A stretch of DNA of 9,121 nucleotides from assembly GCA_003168235.1 (NCBI GenBank), contig PMSZ01000514.1, positions 1 to 9,121 of the forward strand, in the 5' to 3' direction. Under the pieces are notes generated by a model that was not told the origin of the DNA, ran no database searches, and was given only the letters and a program-made list of their open reading frames with translations. The first letter of the stretch is position 1, and each line of letters opens with the position of its first letter. A program made the position numbers and the translations under genes. The stretch comes from Acidobacteriaceae bacterium. GTDB lineage: Bacteria; Acidobacteriota; Terriglobia; Terriglobales; Acidobacteriaceae. This document shows, one piece after another, positions 1 to 6,365 of the stretch.

Positions 1-160
1 GCTGCAAGGAGATTTCTGGTGTGGTCAAGCGCGGAACGTTGGGTCCGCATCCGTAAAAACATCCGCCAGCATAGGGCTGCTGGGCGAAGGCCGACGTCGT
101 GAAGACGAAAGTGAAAACAACCGCGAAAACCGCTGTTGCCAGAACCAAGTAGGGTCGCAT
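1..160 (-). CDS. Small secreted protein, 5' part only (unrecognised)
   Basis: The start is an ATG at 160-158, preceded by a strong Shine-Dalgarno GGAGG four bases upstream (166-170 on the plus strand). The frame stays open to the window edge, giving 53 codons of an unfinished gene. The first ~26 residues form a textbook Sec signal peptide: a short n-region (MRPY), a hydrophobic core of Leu, Val, Ala and Phe, and an AFA|QQ cleavage site. The mature part begins QQPYAGGCFYGCGPNVPRL, so it has two cysteines in a Gly/aromatic setting (CFYGC) soon after cleavage. There is no lipobox cysteine directly after the cleavage site, so a soluble or surface protein is more likely than a lipoprotein. I do not recognise the family and the function is unknown. 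The strong RBS and clean signal peptide make the gene call fairly safe although it is truncated. Confidence 0.75.
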   Translation of the reverse strand, partial: MRPYLVLATAVFAVVFTFVFTTSAFAQQPYAGGCFYGCGPNVPRLTTPEISLQ

Positions 161-165
161 ACTGC

Positions 166-170
166 CTCCG
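166..170 (-). promoter_or_regulatory. Shine-Dalgarno of the secreted protein
   Basis: GGAGG on the minus strand lies four bases before the ATG at 160. It is the strongest ribosome-binding site seen in the window and it fixes the start of this truncated gene. Confidence 0.7.
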
Positions 171-265
171 AGGGATACTGCTTCTGAGCATCTGATGCAG
201 TTTACGGGCCAGTCATGCGGACGGCTGGGGAAACTCGAGGTTGTCCGAGATTGACGGTTGTCTTA

Positions 266-291
266 GGCCTGTTATGCCGGCCTGTTATGCC
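266..291. repeat. Exact 13-bp tandem duplication
   Basis: GGCCTGTTATGCC occurs at 266-278 and again immediately at 279-291 with no mismatch. It is non-coding as far as I can tell. It looks like a recent replication-slippage duplication. Confidence 0.85.
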
Positions 292-424
292 CGCATCAAC
301 GAAGAGAAAGACCCGAGCGCGCTGGGCACGATTGCAATCTAATGCGCAAAGTCTGCAAGCAGGCTGCGTTCGAACCGGGCCGAGAACCGGCAACGGGCGC
401 GGGTTTCCGCCAACCATCCTGAAA

Positions 425-976
425 TCAAATGCACATAATCGGACCTTTGAAGTGCAGGGTGCCGGACGCGTCGCACGAATAGGTGTACGAACAAAGTTCA
501 GAATGGCGCGACCCTGCTCCCCCTGGTGGGGACGTACGCATGACATCGACGGTGTTCCCGGCGATGTGCTCCATATATACGTGGACGTCGAAAGGAGAAG
601 TTCCGTTGTTGGAGTGCACGAGGCATTCTGTCGGCGAGCACACGATTGTGTCTGGCGCTGGAGGCTTTGTGTGGAATTGGTCGTGCAGGTAATGCTCTGC
701 GGCCCGTTTACTAAGACTCTGTGGATCTTTGTTCCATCCCGCACAGCCGGCAGCCGCGCCTAGCTGAGAGTCAGTCTTCGCGGCCCCCGGCTGGGCGGCG
801 GAGTTGTCTTGTGCACGCATTAGAACTGGCTGATTGCCGAAGCTCCACTGTAGATTGGTCGAGCCGGGCGACGCGGCGCTGGCAAGGCTGCTCCGCGCGG
901 ACGATGTGGGCGGACGCACTTTGTGGATGCTTACCGTACTCGCGTTCACTGCCTTAGCGAGCCTTGGTTCGTACAT
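425..976 (-). CDS. Hypothetical cysteine-containing protein, 183 aa
   Basis: The ATG at 976 follows GGAAGG (982-987 on the plus strand) at five-base spacing, which supports this start. It ends at a TGA at 427-425. Codon choice looks genuine: two-fold codons strongly prefer C (CAC, GAC, AAC and TTC far outnumber their T forms). There is no signal peptide or membrane segment. Residues 1-70 are Ser/Ala/Pro-rich and look disordered. The rest reads as a compact domain with six cysteines: one near residue 80, a CSPTEC pair, a CSYTYSC pair and one two residues before the end. That even number suggests disulfides, which would be odd without an export signal. Residues near 54 (RAQDNSAAQPGA) resemble the start of an exported mature protein, so the true N-terminus may have been lost. 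It lies 133 bp downstream of the adenylyltransferase on the same strand. I do not recognise the family. The opposite strand is also open here, so a spurious frame remains possible. Confidence 0.5.
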   Translation of the reverse strand: MYEPRLAKAVNASTVSIHKVRPPTSSARSSLASAASPGSTNLQWSFGNQPVLMRAQDNSAAQPGAAKTDSQLGAAAGCAGWNKDPQSLSKRAAEHYLHDQFHTKPPAPDTIVCSPTECLVHSNNGTSPFDVHVYMEHIAGNTVDVMRTSPPGGAGSRHSELCSYTYSCDASGTLHFKGPIMCI

Positions 977-1109
977 GTGGGCCTTCCTATCGATCGCCGA
1001 TTTTGGCTCGTGGAGTCGAAGTCCCTGGTTGATTGTACCCCTGATTCATTCGATTCCTCACATCTTATGAGTTTCGATAAGAATGCGAGTTTCGACAAAA
1101 TGCGGCGAC
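977..1109. other. Gap between adenylyltransferase and hypothetical gene
   Basis: These 133 bases follow the adenylyltransferase stop on the minus strand. They contain the ~18-bp tandem repeat at 1069-1103 and the RBS of the 425-976 frame. I see no hairpin followed by a T-run that would serve as an intrinsic terminator, so read-through from the adenylyltransferase gene into the next gene is possible. Confidence 0.45.
1069..1103. repeat. Imperfect ~18-bp tandem repeat next to the stop codon
   Basis: GAGTTTCGATAAGAATGC at 1069-1086 is followed directly by GAGTTTCGACAAAATGC at 1087-1103, which has one substitution and one missing base. It sits just beyond the TAA of the adenylyltransferase gene (1112-1110). 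Confidence 0.75.
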
Positions 1110-2282
1110 TTAGCTTCCTACGTATCGCGCATACAGACTCCGTGCCACGGCGGTATCGGTGGTTCCTTTGATGATGGCGCGGCCGTCGGGAAATAGCGTC
1201 ATCTCGTACGGGCCGGGCCAGAATTTCAGCACAAAGTCACTGTGGCGAACGCTGCCGTGGGGCTTGAGGAGGGCGCTGAGTTCGGCAAAGTCGATAGGGC
1301 GCTGACGCTCGTGGATTTGTACCGAATTTCGTCCGCAAAGGGTAATGTGCGGACGGCCTTCACCTGCGAGATGAGTGAAGTCTCGCGAGGCGCAGGCACG
1401 GCAATCGGCGCGGGAATGGGTCGCTGCCAGTTCGGCGTGCTCGCTCGTCCAGACATCCCAAGAAAGAAGAGTGCGCCGCATCTTGGCGCGAGCGCCCACC
1501 AGAAACTTCAGAGCTTCGGACGCTGCGATCGACGCCACCAGGTTTACGGCGGAAGCTAATACGCCGGCGGTCTCGCAGGTTTCCACGGCGCCGCGAGGAG
1601 ATTCAGGAAAAATGCAGGCCAGGCATGCCGTCTCGCCGGGCAGGATGTTCATGGTGACGGCATAGCTTGCGACCGCAGCGGAGTAAATCCAAGCCACGGA
1701 ATTCTTTACCGCGTAATCATTGATCAGATAACGGGTTTCGAAATTGTCGGTGCCATCCAAAAGCAGATCAACGCCGCCGAGCAGGGAATCGACATTCGAT
1801 GGAGTAAGGTCGGCGACGCGGGGCTCGACGGTAATCTGCGAGTTGAAGCGGGCAATCTGCCGGGCGGCCGCGATCGCCTTGGGGAGGGATTCCTGGGCGT
1901 CGCTCTCGTCGAATAGCGTCTGGCGCTGCAGGTTGCTCGGCTCAACATAGTCGCGGTCGAGGATCCGCAGCGTGCCGACGCCGGAGCGCGCCAGCAAAGA
2001 GGCCAGCGCCGAACCGGTGGCGCCGCACCCGACGAGAGCGACTCTGGACTGCGCCAGCTTTTTCTGTCCTTCCGGGCCGATCTGCTTAAACAACATCTGC
2101 CGCGAGTACCGATCATTATTATCAAAAGCATGATTATCAAAGGCGTGATTATCCAAAGCGTGCTGATCAAAACTATCCAAAGCGTGCTTATCAGGCACAC
2201 GATCGGCTGGAACGCTGTTGTCCATGGCAGCCTGGGCGGCTTGCACCACGTCGTTCTTGGATCTACTTTCCAACGCGCTCAC
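1110..2282 (-). CDS. ThiF/MoeB/HesA-family E1-like adenylyltransferase
   Basis: This 390-residue cytoplasmic enzyme belongs to the family that adenylates the C-terminal Gly-Gly of a ubiquitin-like sulfur carrier (ThiS, MoaD or similar) using ATP. The N-terminal arginine-finger motif RYSRQ is at 58-62, the nucleotide loop GCGATG at 85-90, D110 and SNLQRQ at 116-121, K135, and DGTDN at 176-180. Two zinc-binding pairs are present (C220/C223 and C294/C297). C236 in ETCETAGVLAS sits where the family has its conserved cysteine. After the E1 fold, residues ~310-390 form an extra C-terminal domain with FPDGRAIIKGT near the end. Residues 1-57 are an unusual extension including DxHA[LF] repeats. The start is a GTG, 29 bases downstream of the expected start point of a TATAAT promoter, with AAAGG 11 bases away. 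An ATG at 2225 (residue 20), with AGG six bases upstream, is a real alternative. No ThiS/MoaD partner is visible, so thiamine, molybdopterin or another pathway cannot be chosen from this window. Confidence 0.93.
   Translation of the reverse strand: MSALESRSKNDVVQAAQAAMDNSVPADRVPDKHALDSFDQHALDNHAFDNHAFDNNDRYSRQMLFKQIGPEGQKKLAQSRVALVGCGATGSALASLLARSGVGTLRILDRDYVEPSNLQRQTLFDESDAQESLPKAIAAARQIARFNSQITVEPRVADLTPSNVDSLLGGVDLLLDGTDNFETRYLINDYAVKNSVAWIYSAAVASYAVTMNILPGETACLACIFPESPRGAVETCETAGVLASAVNLVASIAASEALKFLVGARAKMRRTLLSWDVWTSEHAELAATHSRADCRACASRDFTHLAGEGRPHITLCGRNSVQIHERQRPIDFAELSALLKPHGSVRHSDFVLKFWPGPYEMTLFPDGRAIIKGTTDTAVARSLYARYVGS
2118..2201. repeat. Degenerate 15-bp tandem array inside the adenylyltransferase gene
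   Basis: Three consecutive 15-bp units start at 2118, 2133 and 2148 (ATTATCAAAAGCATG, ATTATCAAAGGCGTG, ATTATCCAAAGCGTG). More diverged copies follow to about 2201. On the coding (minus) strand they encode repeats of the form D-N-H-A-F or D-Q-H-A-L just before the RYSRQ motif. The array keeps the frame because the unit is five codons. Confidence 0.85.
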
Positions 2283-2394
2283 CTCAGCGATTACCTTTCA
2301 GGAGCTTTCCAGCCAGTATTATAGGTTCCGGTCGTCAAACTTGGTTTTGCGAGCAACAGTGCGGTTTCGAGATGCGTCCAACCCGATAGGATTC
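2283..2394. promoter_or_regulatory. Divergent intergenic region
   Basis: These 112 bases separate the GTG of the adenylyltransferase (minus) from the ATG of the Omp85 gene (plus), so both upstream transcripts should be controlled from here. The minus-strand -10 candidate is described separately. For the plus strand, the overlapping TATTAT at 2317-2322 is a possible -10, but I see no good -35 at the right distance. The RBS of the Omp85 gene is only a weak AGGA at 2388-2391. Confidence 0.5.
2318..2323 (-). promoter_or_regulatory. Candidate -10 box facing the adenylyltransferase
   Basis: A perfect TATAAT reads on the minus strand. It would place the transcript start near 2311, about 29 bases before the GTG at 2282. 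A TTGACG lies only nine bases upstream, too close to act as the -35. At 16-18 bp spacing there is only a poor match, so the promoter call is tentative. Confidence 0.35.
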
Positions 2395-5300
2395 ATGGTT
2401 GACCGGCCCGAATTGCGGCGCGAGCGATCTCGGGACGAACGATCTCGGAACAAGCGACCTCTGAAAGTAGGCTGGCGGCGGAGCCGGGCCGAGCGATTCG
2501 CTCTGGCGATTCTGTTGACGATTTTTCTCCGCGCAAGTTTTGCGGCAGGTGCGAGCGCCGCTTTCGAGCAGCTGCCCGACGCAGTTTCGCAAACGAATTC
2601 GCAAACAAGTTCCCCGACGCCGGTGCAGGATTCCTCACAGAATTCCTCCCAGACACCTGCCGAAACGTCTTTGCAGAATGGGGAAAAATTCGGAAGCATC
2701 ACGCCTTATCTGGGATTGATGATTGATCAGATTGAGTTGCCGGGGGTCCCGGCAGAAGAGGCAGCATCGCTGCTGGCATCGACGCCTCTCAAGGTCGGTG
2801 AGCCCCTCACTCGTGATTCGCTCCACGACGCGATGCAGGCGCTTTTTGCCACGGGCCGCTTCGCCGACATTCAGGCCGAGGCGAACCGCACCGAAACTAC
2901 TGGCGTCAGATTGCGCTTTCTTACGACCGCTAATTTTTTCGTAGGTACGATCGCAATCCAGGGAGTCTCTAACAACCCTTCGCCGAATCAACTGGCCAGT
3001 TCGACTCGCTTGCAACTCGGTGAACTCTACACCCAGGAGAAACTCGACCGGGCGTTCGCCGGTATTCAACGGGTGATGGAAGATAACGGGTTCCATCTGT
3101 CGAAAGCGACCGTCTCGGAAAAACGGGACGAGCAGCAACACCAGGTGAATCTGACATTTCATGTGATTCCGGGGGCGCGGGCCACGGTGGGAGAGATAAC
3201 GGTGGAAGGCGACGCGGGTTATTCCGTCCCGGAGATCAAAGATATAGCCAAGCTCCATTCGGGCGAACTGGCCACTTCGCATCGTATTACGCGCGCGCTG
3301 CAACGAATGCGCAACCGCTATCAGAAGCAGAACCGTCTACTCGCTCAGGTCTCGGCGACCAGCCGCACGTATCAGCCGAAGCGCAACACGGTGGATTATG
3401 TCTTCAAAATAGATCGCGGTCCGATGGTGGAGATTGCGGCGGAGGGGTTCAAGATCAGCCAGCACATTCTGCACCGGCTGGTGCCGATCTACGAAGAAGG
3501 TGCGGTGGATGACGATCTGCTCAACGAAGGCCGGCGCAATATTCAGAACCATCTGCAGACACTGGGCTACTTTGACGCCACCGTGAAGGTCGGTCAGCAC
3601 GACACGAGCGATGGGAAGAATTTGCAAGTGGTGTACACGATAGATCCCGGAGACCGGCACAAACTCGCCGCCATCCGGATTACGGGCAATCAATTCTTCC
3701 CCGCGTCGCTGATCCGCTCGCGCATGCAGAACCAGGCAGCGGGACGACTCTTCAGCCACGGGCGCTACAGCGAGGCGCTGCTCGAAGAAGATGTGCAAGG
3801 GATTCAGAGTCTCTATCGTGCAAGTGGATTCCGGCAAGCCCAAGTCACGAGCAAACTGCTGGATAAATACCAGGGAGATCCGTCGCAACTGGCCATCCAG
3901 ATTACAGTCAGGGAAGGTGCGCAGACGCGGGTTGCGTCGGTGCGCGTGGAGGGCAGTTATACGCTGCCGCAGGAACAGCTTCCGGAGCTTTCGACTGCCG
4001 AAGGCCAGGGTTTCGACGAATCAAGCCTGTCCGACGATCGCGATGCGATCCTCAGCAAATACTTCGACAACGGATTTCCCAATGCCACGGTCGACGTGGC
4101 TTATACCGCGGTTCCGTCGCAGGACAACTTACCGCGCGTGGCCGTAACTTTCACCATCCACGAGGGCGAGCAGTTTTTTGTCAATCAACTTTTTGTCGAC
4201 GGACTGAATCACACCCGCCCGAGAGTGGCGCGCCGGGCGATCAAGGTGCGGCCGGGCGCGCCATTGAGTCAGCAGGACATGCTGGAGAGCCAGCGCGGCC
4301 TCTACGACCTGGGATTGTTTAAACAGGTGGACACCGCGATCCAGAACCCTGACGGCACGGAGTCGCGGAAGAATGTGTTGGTCACGGTGGGAGAAGCAGA
4401 TCGCTACACGTTCGACTACGGCGTGGGCTTCGAATTCCAAACGGGGCAGCCTTCGTTTGGGGTCAACGAGCCGCTTGGGCGCACCGGCGTGAGCCCCATG
4501 GTGTCGTTCGGCGTCAGCCGCATTAATCTCGACGGCCGCGATCAGACGATCAGCCTGAAGACTGCCCTCGGCCGTTTGCAGCAGAAAGCGCTGCTCACTT
4601 ACAACATCCCCAAGTTCCTGAACAAAGAAAACTTTCGTTTCACGGCCTCGGCGCTTTACGACGACACGGTAGACGTATCGACTTTTACATCGAAGCGGCT
4701 GGAAGGCACTTTGCAAATCCTGCAAGTGTTGTATCGACTCCGCGATGTGGAAAAGACCACACTTGCCTATCGCTTCACCTATCGGCGCGTGGAGGCGAGC
4801 GATATTGAGGTGAGCGCCGACCTCATCCCGCTTCTCTCCAGGCCCACCCAGGTGGGAATTCCGAATTTTATCTACATCCGCAACCGGCGCGACAACGACC
4901 TGGAAAGCACGCGCGGGAGCTATCTCGCGGTCGAGGGCGGCGTTGCCACCAGCCAGTTGGGTTCCGCGGCCGACTTCAGCCGGTTTCTAGTCAAGGATTC
5001 CACGTATCACACATTTTTTCGCAATCACAGCACCGGGAAAGGGTTTGTCTTTGCGCGCTCCACCACCATTGGACTTGAGAATCGATTTGGCAACACTGTC
5101 CTGCTCGATCCAGCGCAGACCGTCCCTGCGGGCGCGACGCTGATTCCTTTGCCCGAACGGTTTTTTAGCGGCGGGGGCAACTCTCTTCGTGGATTCGGGT
5201 TAAATCAGGCGGGGCCGCGCGACCCGTTTACAGGATTTCCCGTCGGCGGCAGCGCGGTGTTCATCAACAACCTGGAGATGCGTTTTCCGAACGTGCGCAT

Positions 5301-5667
5301 GCCTTATCTGAATGACGATATCGGCTTCACATTATTTGAAGACATGGGGAATGTCTTTGCACGGCCGCAGGAGATGTTTCCCAGCCTAGCGCGCTTCCAT
5401 CAGCAGGACGAGGATCTCTGTCTGAGTGAGAGCACACATTTGAAGTGCAATTACAACTATGCGCCGCATGCTGTTGGCTTGGGGATACGTTATCAGACGC
5501 CGATTGGACCGTTGCGCTTCGATTTCGGATACAATCTAGATCCACCGTACTTTCCTAGCTATAACAACATCACGACCAACCAGTCCTCGGGGCTGTCGGT
5601 CGGGCAATTTGGTTATCAACGCGCGGGGCGCTTTAATTTTTCTTTCAGCGTTGGACAGTCGTTCTGA
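2395..5667 (+). CDS. Omp85/BamA-TamA family outer-membrane protein, seven POTRA domains
   Basis: This 1090-residue Omp85 protein inserts or translocates proteins at the outer membrane. The ATG at 2395 is chosen because an Arg-rich n-region and hydrophobic signal peptide follow (residues ~32-55, cleavage near GASA|AF). The frame extends up to 2218 but would then overlap the adenylyltransferase gene. A Ser/Gln/Thr-rich linker covers ~57-100. I count seven POTRA-like units of 75-90 residues, at about 105-178, 179-260, 261-342, 343-419, 420-508, 509-591 and 592-667. Each follows the pattern of a strand ending in G, a [GL]-x-[LP]-[TSD] turn, a helix with GxF/GYF, and a closing strand ending in EG, PG or RG. 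The barrel is ~668-1090, with the family's RGF motif in GGGNSLRGFG (931-934), GPLRFDFGYNLD near 1038, and a terminal Phe (β-signal). The only cysteines of the mature protein are C1009 and C1018. E. coli BamA has five POTRAs and TamA three. Coupling to a TamB-like gene favours a TamA-like role, but a primary BamA role cannot be excluded, so no symbol is given. Confidence 0.93.
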   Translation: MVDRPELRRERSRDERSRNKRPLKVGWRRSRAERFALAILLTIFLRASFAAGASAAFEQLPDAVSQTNSQTSSPTPVQDSSQNSSQTPAETSLQNGEKFGSITPYLGLMIDQIELPGVPAEEAASLLASTPLKVGEPLTRDSLHDAMQALFATGRFADIQAEANRTETTGVRLRFLTTANFFVGTIAIQGVSNNPSPNQLASSTRLQLGELYTQEKLDRAFAGIQRVMEDNGFHLSKATVSEKRDEQQHQVNLTFHVIPGARATVGEITVEGDAGYSVPEIKDIAKLHSGELATSHRITRALQRMRNRYQKQNRLLAQVSATSRTYQPKRNTVDYVFKIDRGPMVEIAAEGFKISQHILHRLVPIYEEGAVDDDLLNEGRRNIQNHLQTLGYFDATVKVGQHDTSDGKNLQVVYTIDPGDRHKLAAIRITGNQFFPASLIRSRMQNQAAGRLFSHGRYSEALLEEDVQGIQSLYRASGFRQAQVTSKLLDKYQGDPSQLAIQITVREGAQTRVASVRVEGSYTLPQEQLPELSTAEGQGFDESSLSDDRDAILSKYFDNGFPNATVDVAYTAVPSQDNLPRVAVTFTIHEGEQFFVNQLFVDGLNHTRPRVARRAIKVRPGAPLSQQDMLESQRGLYDLGLFKQVDTAIQNPDGTESRKNVLVTVGEADRYTFDYGVGFEFQTGQPSFGVNEPLGRTGVSPMVSFGVSRINLDGRDQTISLKTALGRLQQKALLTYNIPKFLNKENFRFTASALYDDTVDVSTFTSKRLEGTLQILQVLYRLRDVEKTTLAYRFTYRRVEASDIEVSADLIPLLSRPTQVGIPNFIYIRNRRDNDLESTRGSYLAVEGGVATSQLGSAADFSRFLVKDSTYHTFFRNHSTGKGFVFARSTTIGLENRFGNTVLLDPAQTVPAGATLIPLPERFFSGGGNSLRGFGLNQAGPRDPFTGFPVGGSAVFINNLEMRFPNVRMPYLNDDIGFTLFEDMGNVFARPQEMFPSLARFHQQDEDLCLSESTHLKCNYNYAPHAVGLGIRYQTPIGPLRFDFGYNLDPPYFPSYNNITTNQSSGLSVGQFGYQRAGRFNFSFSVGQSF
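2425..2454. repeat. Imperfect 15-bp tandem repeat in the Omp85 signal region
   Basis: CGATCTCGGGACGAA at 2425-2439 is followed by CGATCTCGGAACAAG at 2440-2454 (12 of 15 identical). It encodes the arginine-rich stretch before the hydrophobic core of the signal peptide and makes the n-region unusually long (~31 residues). Confidence 0.7.
2587..2652. repeat. Two 12-bp tandem duplications in the Ser/Gln-rich linker
   Basis: TCGCAAACGAAT (2587-2598) is followed by TCGCAAACAAGT (2599-2610). GATTCCTCACAG (2629-2640) is followed by AATTCCTCCCAG (2641-2652). Both keep the frame (four codons) and build the low-complexity linker between the signal peptide and the first POTRA domain. Confidence 0.7.
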
Positions 5668-6365
5668 TGAAACTGAGCCGAACCAAACTCGGAATGATCA
5701 AGACCGGGGCAATATTGCTGGCGCTGGTCGGGCTTCTGGCGGCTTTTGCCAGCGGCGGGCAGATTGTTGATCGGGTCGTCACGAGTGTGAACGGGCACGT
5801 CGTGTTGCAGAGCGATTGGGAGCAGGAAGTTGCCTTCGAGGCCCTCTCGAGTGGCCGCGATCCCGATTCATTTACTACGTCGGAGCGCAGAGCGGCGCTT
5901 GACCGTCTGATTGATCAGGAGCTTCTTCGGGAACAGGTGCGACCGTCACAGTCAGTTCCCGCCGACCAGGTCGCTACTCGCGTAACGGAAGTGCGCAAAC
6001 TGGATCCGAGTTGCGCGACTGAAGAAGGGTGGCGAGCCAAGCTGCAACGCTATGGACTGACGCAAGCCGCAGTCGAAAAGAGGCTTGGTGACGAAATCCA
6101 ACTCATGAAGAGCGTGGAAGACCGTCTGCGGCCTTCAGTCCAAATCGATGAACACGCGGTGGAAACTTATTACCACGACCAGTTGCTGCCTCAATTGAAA
6201 AAGGCGGGAAGCAGCGCCACGCCATTGAACGAAGTCTTTGGCAGAATCAAGACGTTGCTGGCGGAAAAGAAGATGAACGAACTGCTCACGGACTGGTTGT
6301 CAAATTTGCGCTCCGGGAGCCATATCAATCCGCCTGAGACCAGTGCCGGAGAGCGGAGCCAGTGA
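5667..6365 (+). CDS. SurA-N-type periplasmic chaperone lacking the parvulin domain
   Basis: This 232-residue exported protein resembles the chaperone core of SurA/PrsA-type foldases, which hold unfolded outer-membrane proteins in the periplasm. A signal peptide or anchor covers ~11-29. Next comes the SurA N-terminal signature DRVVTSVNGHVVLQSDWEQE (35-54), then TSERRAALDRLIDQELLREQ (71-90), the usual helix pair leading to the long helical lobe up to ~155. Residues 156-180 (IDEHAVETYYHDQLLPQLKK) are the segment that normally precedes the peptidyl-prolyl isomerase domain. The chain then goes straight to the C-terminal closing helix (LNEVFGRIKTLLAEKK to DWLSNLRSGSHI, 187-220). About 90-100 residues of parvulin domain are therefore absent, with no frameshift or remnant. 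The ATG overlaps the Omp85 stop by one base (TGATG), and the stop overlaps the next start by four (GTGA). It most likely serves the Omp85 and TamB-like partners. SurA itself has two parvulin domains, so I do not assign that symbol. Confidence 0.85.
   Translation: MKLSRTKLGMIKTGAILLALVGLLAAFASGGQIVDRVVTSVNGHVVLQSDWEQEVAFEALSSGRDPDSFTTSERRAALDRLIDQELLREQVRPSQSVPADQVATRVTEVRKLDPSCATEEGWRAKLQRYGLTQAAVEKRLGDEIQLMKSVEDRLRPSVQIDEHAVETYYHDQLLPQLKKAGSSATPLNEVFGRIKTLLAEKKMNELLTDWLSNLRSGSHINPPETSAGERSQ
6355..6364 (+). promoter_or_regulatory. RBS and GTG start of the TamB-like gene inside the chaperone gene
   Basis: GGAG at 6355-6358 lies three bases before the GTG at 6362-6364, which shares bases with the TGA of the upstream gene (6363-6365). 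The arrangement GTGA implies translational coupling by re-initiation. No alternative ATG occurs in frame before the transmembrane segment. Confidence 0.6.

Larger units (their letters stand above)
161..424. other. Intergenic stretch without a supported gene
   Basis: These 264 bases lie between the stop of the 425-976 frame and the start of the secreted protein, both on the minus strand. The upstream region of the secreted protein, with any promoter, should lie here, but I could not find a convincing -35/-10 pair. It contains one exact 13-bp tandem duplication (266-291) and a small perfect inverted repeat, GCATC-T-GATGC, at 188-198. Open frames that cross it on both strands lack a plausible RBS and read as low-quality protein. 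Confidence 0.5.

Noticed and set aside
368..376. GTTCGAACC resembling a tRNA T-arm
   Set aside because: The flanking bases do not pair as a T-stem, and no anticodon arm or acceptor stem is found at the right distances.
202..744. Second minus-strand open frame in the left part
   Set aside because: It overlaps the 425-976 frame in another phase, lacks an RBS and reads as low-quality Arg/Thr/Ser/Pro-rich sequence.
215..763. Plus-strand open frame opposite the 425-976 gene
   Set aside because: It has no RBS before its start, is rich in Arg, Cys and Trp as antisense frames of GC-rich genes are, and shows no domain. The minus-strand frame has better codon choice and an RBS.
2118..2201. Repeat array considered as a CRISPR-like element
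   Set aside because: The units are 15 bp, directly adjacent without spacers, and lie in frame inside a coding sequence.
2218..2394. Upstream extension of the Omp85 frame
   Set aside because: The frame is open but would overlap the adenylyltransferase gene and place 59 residues before the Arg-rich signal peptide. The ATG at 2395 gives a sensible exported protein.
2635..3303. Long minus-strand frame antisense to the Omp85 gene (also 3337-3888 and 4129-4725)
   Set aside because: These lie wholly inside the clearly coding POTRA and barrel regions and are antisense shadows of its codon bias.
5665..5669. Possible terminator or promoter between the Omp85, chaperone and TamB-like genes
   Set aside because: The genes overlap by 1 and 4 bases, and no hairpin with a T-run or promoter-like pair was seen at the junctions.
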